From positions 1-7,134 of the forward strand of contig NZVJ01000116.1 of assembly GCA_002701455.1 (NCBI GenBank): a stretch of DNA of 7,134 bases, read 5' to 3'. Shown here in pieces: positions 6,256 to 7,134 of the stretch. Below the pieces are notes generated by a model. The model searched no databases, had not been told where the DNA came from, and saw only the letters and a program-made list of their open reading frames with translations. The position numbers and the translations under genes are program-made. Numbering within the stretch: the first letter of the stretch is position 1; each line of letters begins with the position of its first letter. Source of the DNA: Rhodospirillaceae bacterium (GTDB lineage: Bacteria > Pseudomonadota > Alphaproteobacteria > Thalassobaculales > Thalassobaculaceae).

Positions 6256-7083
6256 ATGCATGACGGTTTTTTAACTTATGCAAATTCAAGATATTTAAAA
6301 TTGGCAGCAGCTGTCTGCTTGACCTCGATTGTCGCTTATATTCTTTACGAACCGGTAGACGAGCATAATGGCGGAACGGTCCTTGGATATATTTTAGGGA
6401 CGGTAGGTGCACTGCTGATTTTCTGGCTGACATGGCTAGGCATCAGGAAGCGAAAATATGGCGGGCACTTTAGACTGACCGGCTGGGTATCCGCACACGT
6501 ATACCTAGGTTTAAGCTTGATCGTCGTAGCCACACTGCACACAGGGTTTCAATTCGATTGGAATCTTCACACGCTTGCCTATGCGCTTATGATTATAGTA
6601 ATCGTCAGCGGAATTTTTGGAATCTACGCATATGCCAGGTACCCAAAACTTGTCAGTGCAAACAGGCGCGGTGCTTCTTTAGACGATTTGCTTACACAAA
6701 TAGGTGATATAGACCGTGAGAGCAGGCAGTTGGCGGTAGGACTGCCAGACGAGGTCAGTTCGTTAATTTTAAAGTCATGCGAAGAAACTGCGATTGGTGG
6801 GTCAATTTTTCGGATTTTAAGCGGAAAGGCTGTTAACTGCCCCTCGGACAACGCCTTCGCTAAATTGCGGGGGCTCGTTAGCTCTGTAGACCAAGAACAC
6901 GTTTTAAACACACGCAAGCTACTTGTATTAACTGGGAAAAAATGTGGCTTGCTAGGAACTGTAAGACGCGACATTCAACTCAAAGCTCTGATGGATATTT
7001 GGCTGCGTGTTCATGTTCCAGTCACGGTTGCTCTATTAATTGCGCTGACAGCGCATATCATTTCTGTTTTTTATTATTGGTAG
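6256..7083 (+). CDS. putative diheme membrane cytochrome b, five helices
   Basis: 275 residues, starting 5 bases after the stop of the fusion gene, so co-transcribed and probably translationally coupled. Five hydrophobic helices are visible, at about 15-31, 40-62, 77-97, 104-127 and 251-274. Helix 3 carries H81 and H95; helix 5 carries H253 and H267. Both pairs are 14 residues apart, as expected for two stacked b hemes bridging parallel helices, the arrangement used in cytochrome b/b6 and related membrane subunits. Positive residues at GIRKRK (62-67) and ARYPKL...NRR (127-138) put the N-terminus and the 120-residue loop between helices 4 and 5 in the cytoplasm, where the loop could meet the iron-sulfur module of the fusion protein. 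That loop contains C175, C195 and C230 but no recognised domain. The likely role is passing electrons between the cytoplasmic fusion protein and the periplasmic cytochrome or quinone (inference). I do not recognise the precise family; heme binding is deduced from histidine spacing alone. Confidence 0.8.
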   Translation: MHDGFLTYANSRYLKLAAAVCLTSIVAYILYEPVDEHNGGTVLGYILGTVGALLIFWLTWLGIRKRKYGGHFRLTGWVSAHVYLGLSLIVVATLHTGFQFDWNLHTLAYALMIIVIVSGIFGIYAYARYPKLVSANRRGASLDDLLTQIGDIDRESRQLAVGLPDEVSSLILKSCEETAIGGSIFRILSGKAVNCPSDNAFAKLRGLVSSVDQEHVLNTRKLLVLTGKKCGLLGTVRRDIQLKALMDIWLRVHVPVTVALLIALTAHIISVFYYW

Positions 7084-7093
7084 GGTGAGGTAG

Positions 7094-7134
7094 ATGGAAC
7101 TCTCTATAACCACGCTAACTCGCCGAAAAAACGG
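7094..7134 (+). CDS. 5' end of the next operon gene (runs off the right edge)
   Basis: An ATG at 7094 opens a frame with no stop before the window ends, giving 13 codons that read MELSITTLTRRKN. A ribosome-binding-like GGGTGAGG (7083-7090) precedes it at short spacing, and it begins 10 bases after the cytochrome b stop, so it is probably the third gene of the redox operon. The basic TRRK cluster could be the start of an export signal or a membrane anchor, but too little is present to assign anything. Confidence 0.5.
   Translation, partial: MELSITTLTRRKN

Overview
The window reads as part of a Gram-negative, respiring bacterial chromosome, most likely a proteobacterium. The evidence is a signal-peptide-bearing multiheme c-type cytochrome, a prepilin peptidase, and a cytoplasmic flavin/iron-sulfur protein next to a membrane cytochrome b. 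Base composition is moderate and uneven: I counted 20 G+C in 60 at 3001-3060 inside the prepilin peptidase gene, and 32 in 60 at 5701-5760 inside the redox fusion gene. I cannot place the organism more precisely. I see no RNA gene, CRISPR array or insertion sequence.

Layout. (1) 1-938 (+): the 3' end of a large, probably secreted protein with a C-terminal PPC-like beta domain; its start lies outside the window. (2) 943-2706 (-): a two-gene unit, a membrane-anchored TPR protein followed by a pentaheme c-type cytochrome of the c554 type. It converges on gene 1 with only 4 bases between the stop codons. (3) 2781-3542 (+): an orphan prepilin peptidase, divergent from the TPR gene. (4) 3543-3859: a noncoding stretch carrying a good sigma70-type promoter just before the next gene. 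(5) 3860-7134 (+): an operon of a 796-residue redox fusion protein (thioredoxin-reductase-like FAD/NAD(P) module, two cyclic-nucleotide-binding domains, four [4Fe-4S] cluster motifs), a five-helix putative diheme cytochrome b, and the first codons of a third gene that runs off the right edge.

How the genes may work together (inference). Every step of an electron path across the inner membrane is encoded here: NAD(P)H to FAD to four [4Fe-4S] clusters in the cytoplasm, then two b hemes in the membrane, then a pentaheme c cytochrome in the periplasm. The TPR protein is placed like an assembly or docking factor for the cytochrome. The unusual part is two intact cyclic-nucleotide-binding domains between the flavin and iron-sulfur modules of one polypeptide. 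This suggests that electron flow is gated directly by cAMP or cGMP rather than only by transcription. This is the best candidate in the window for an undescribed system. The direction of electron flow and the terminal acceptor cannot be read from the sequence.
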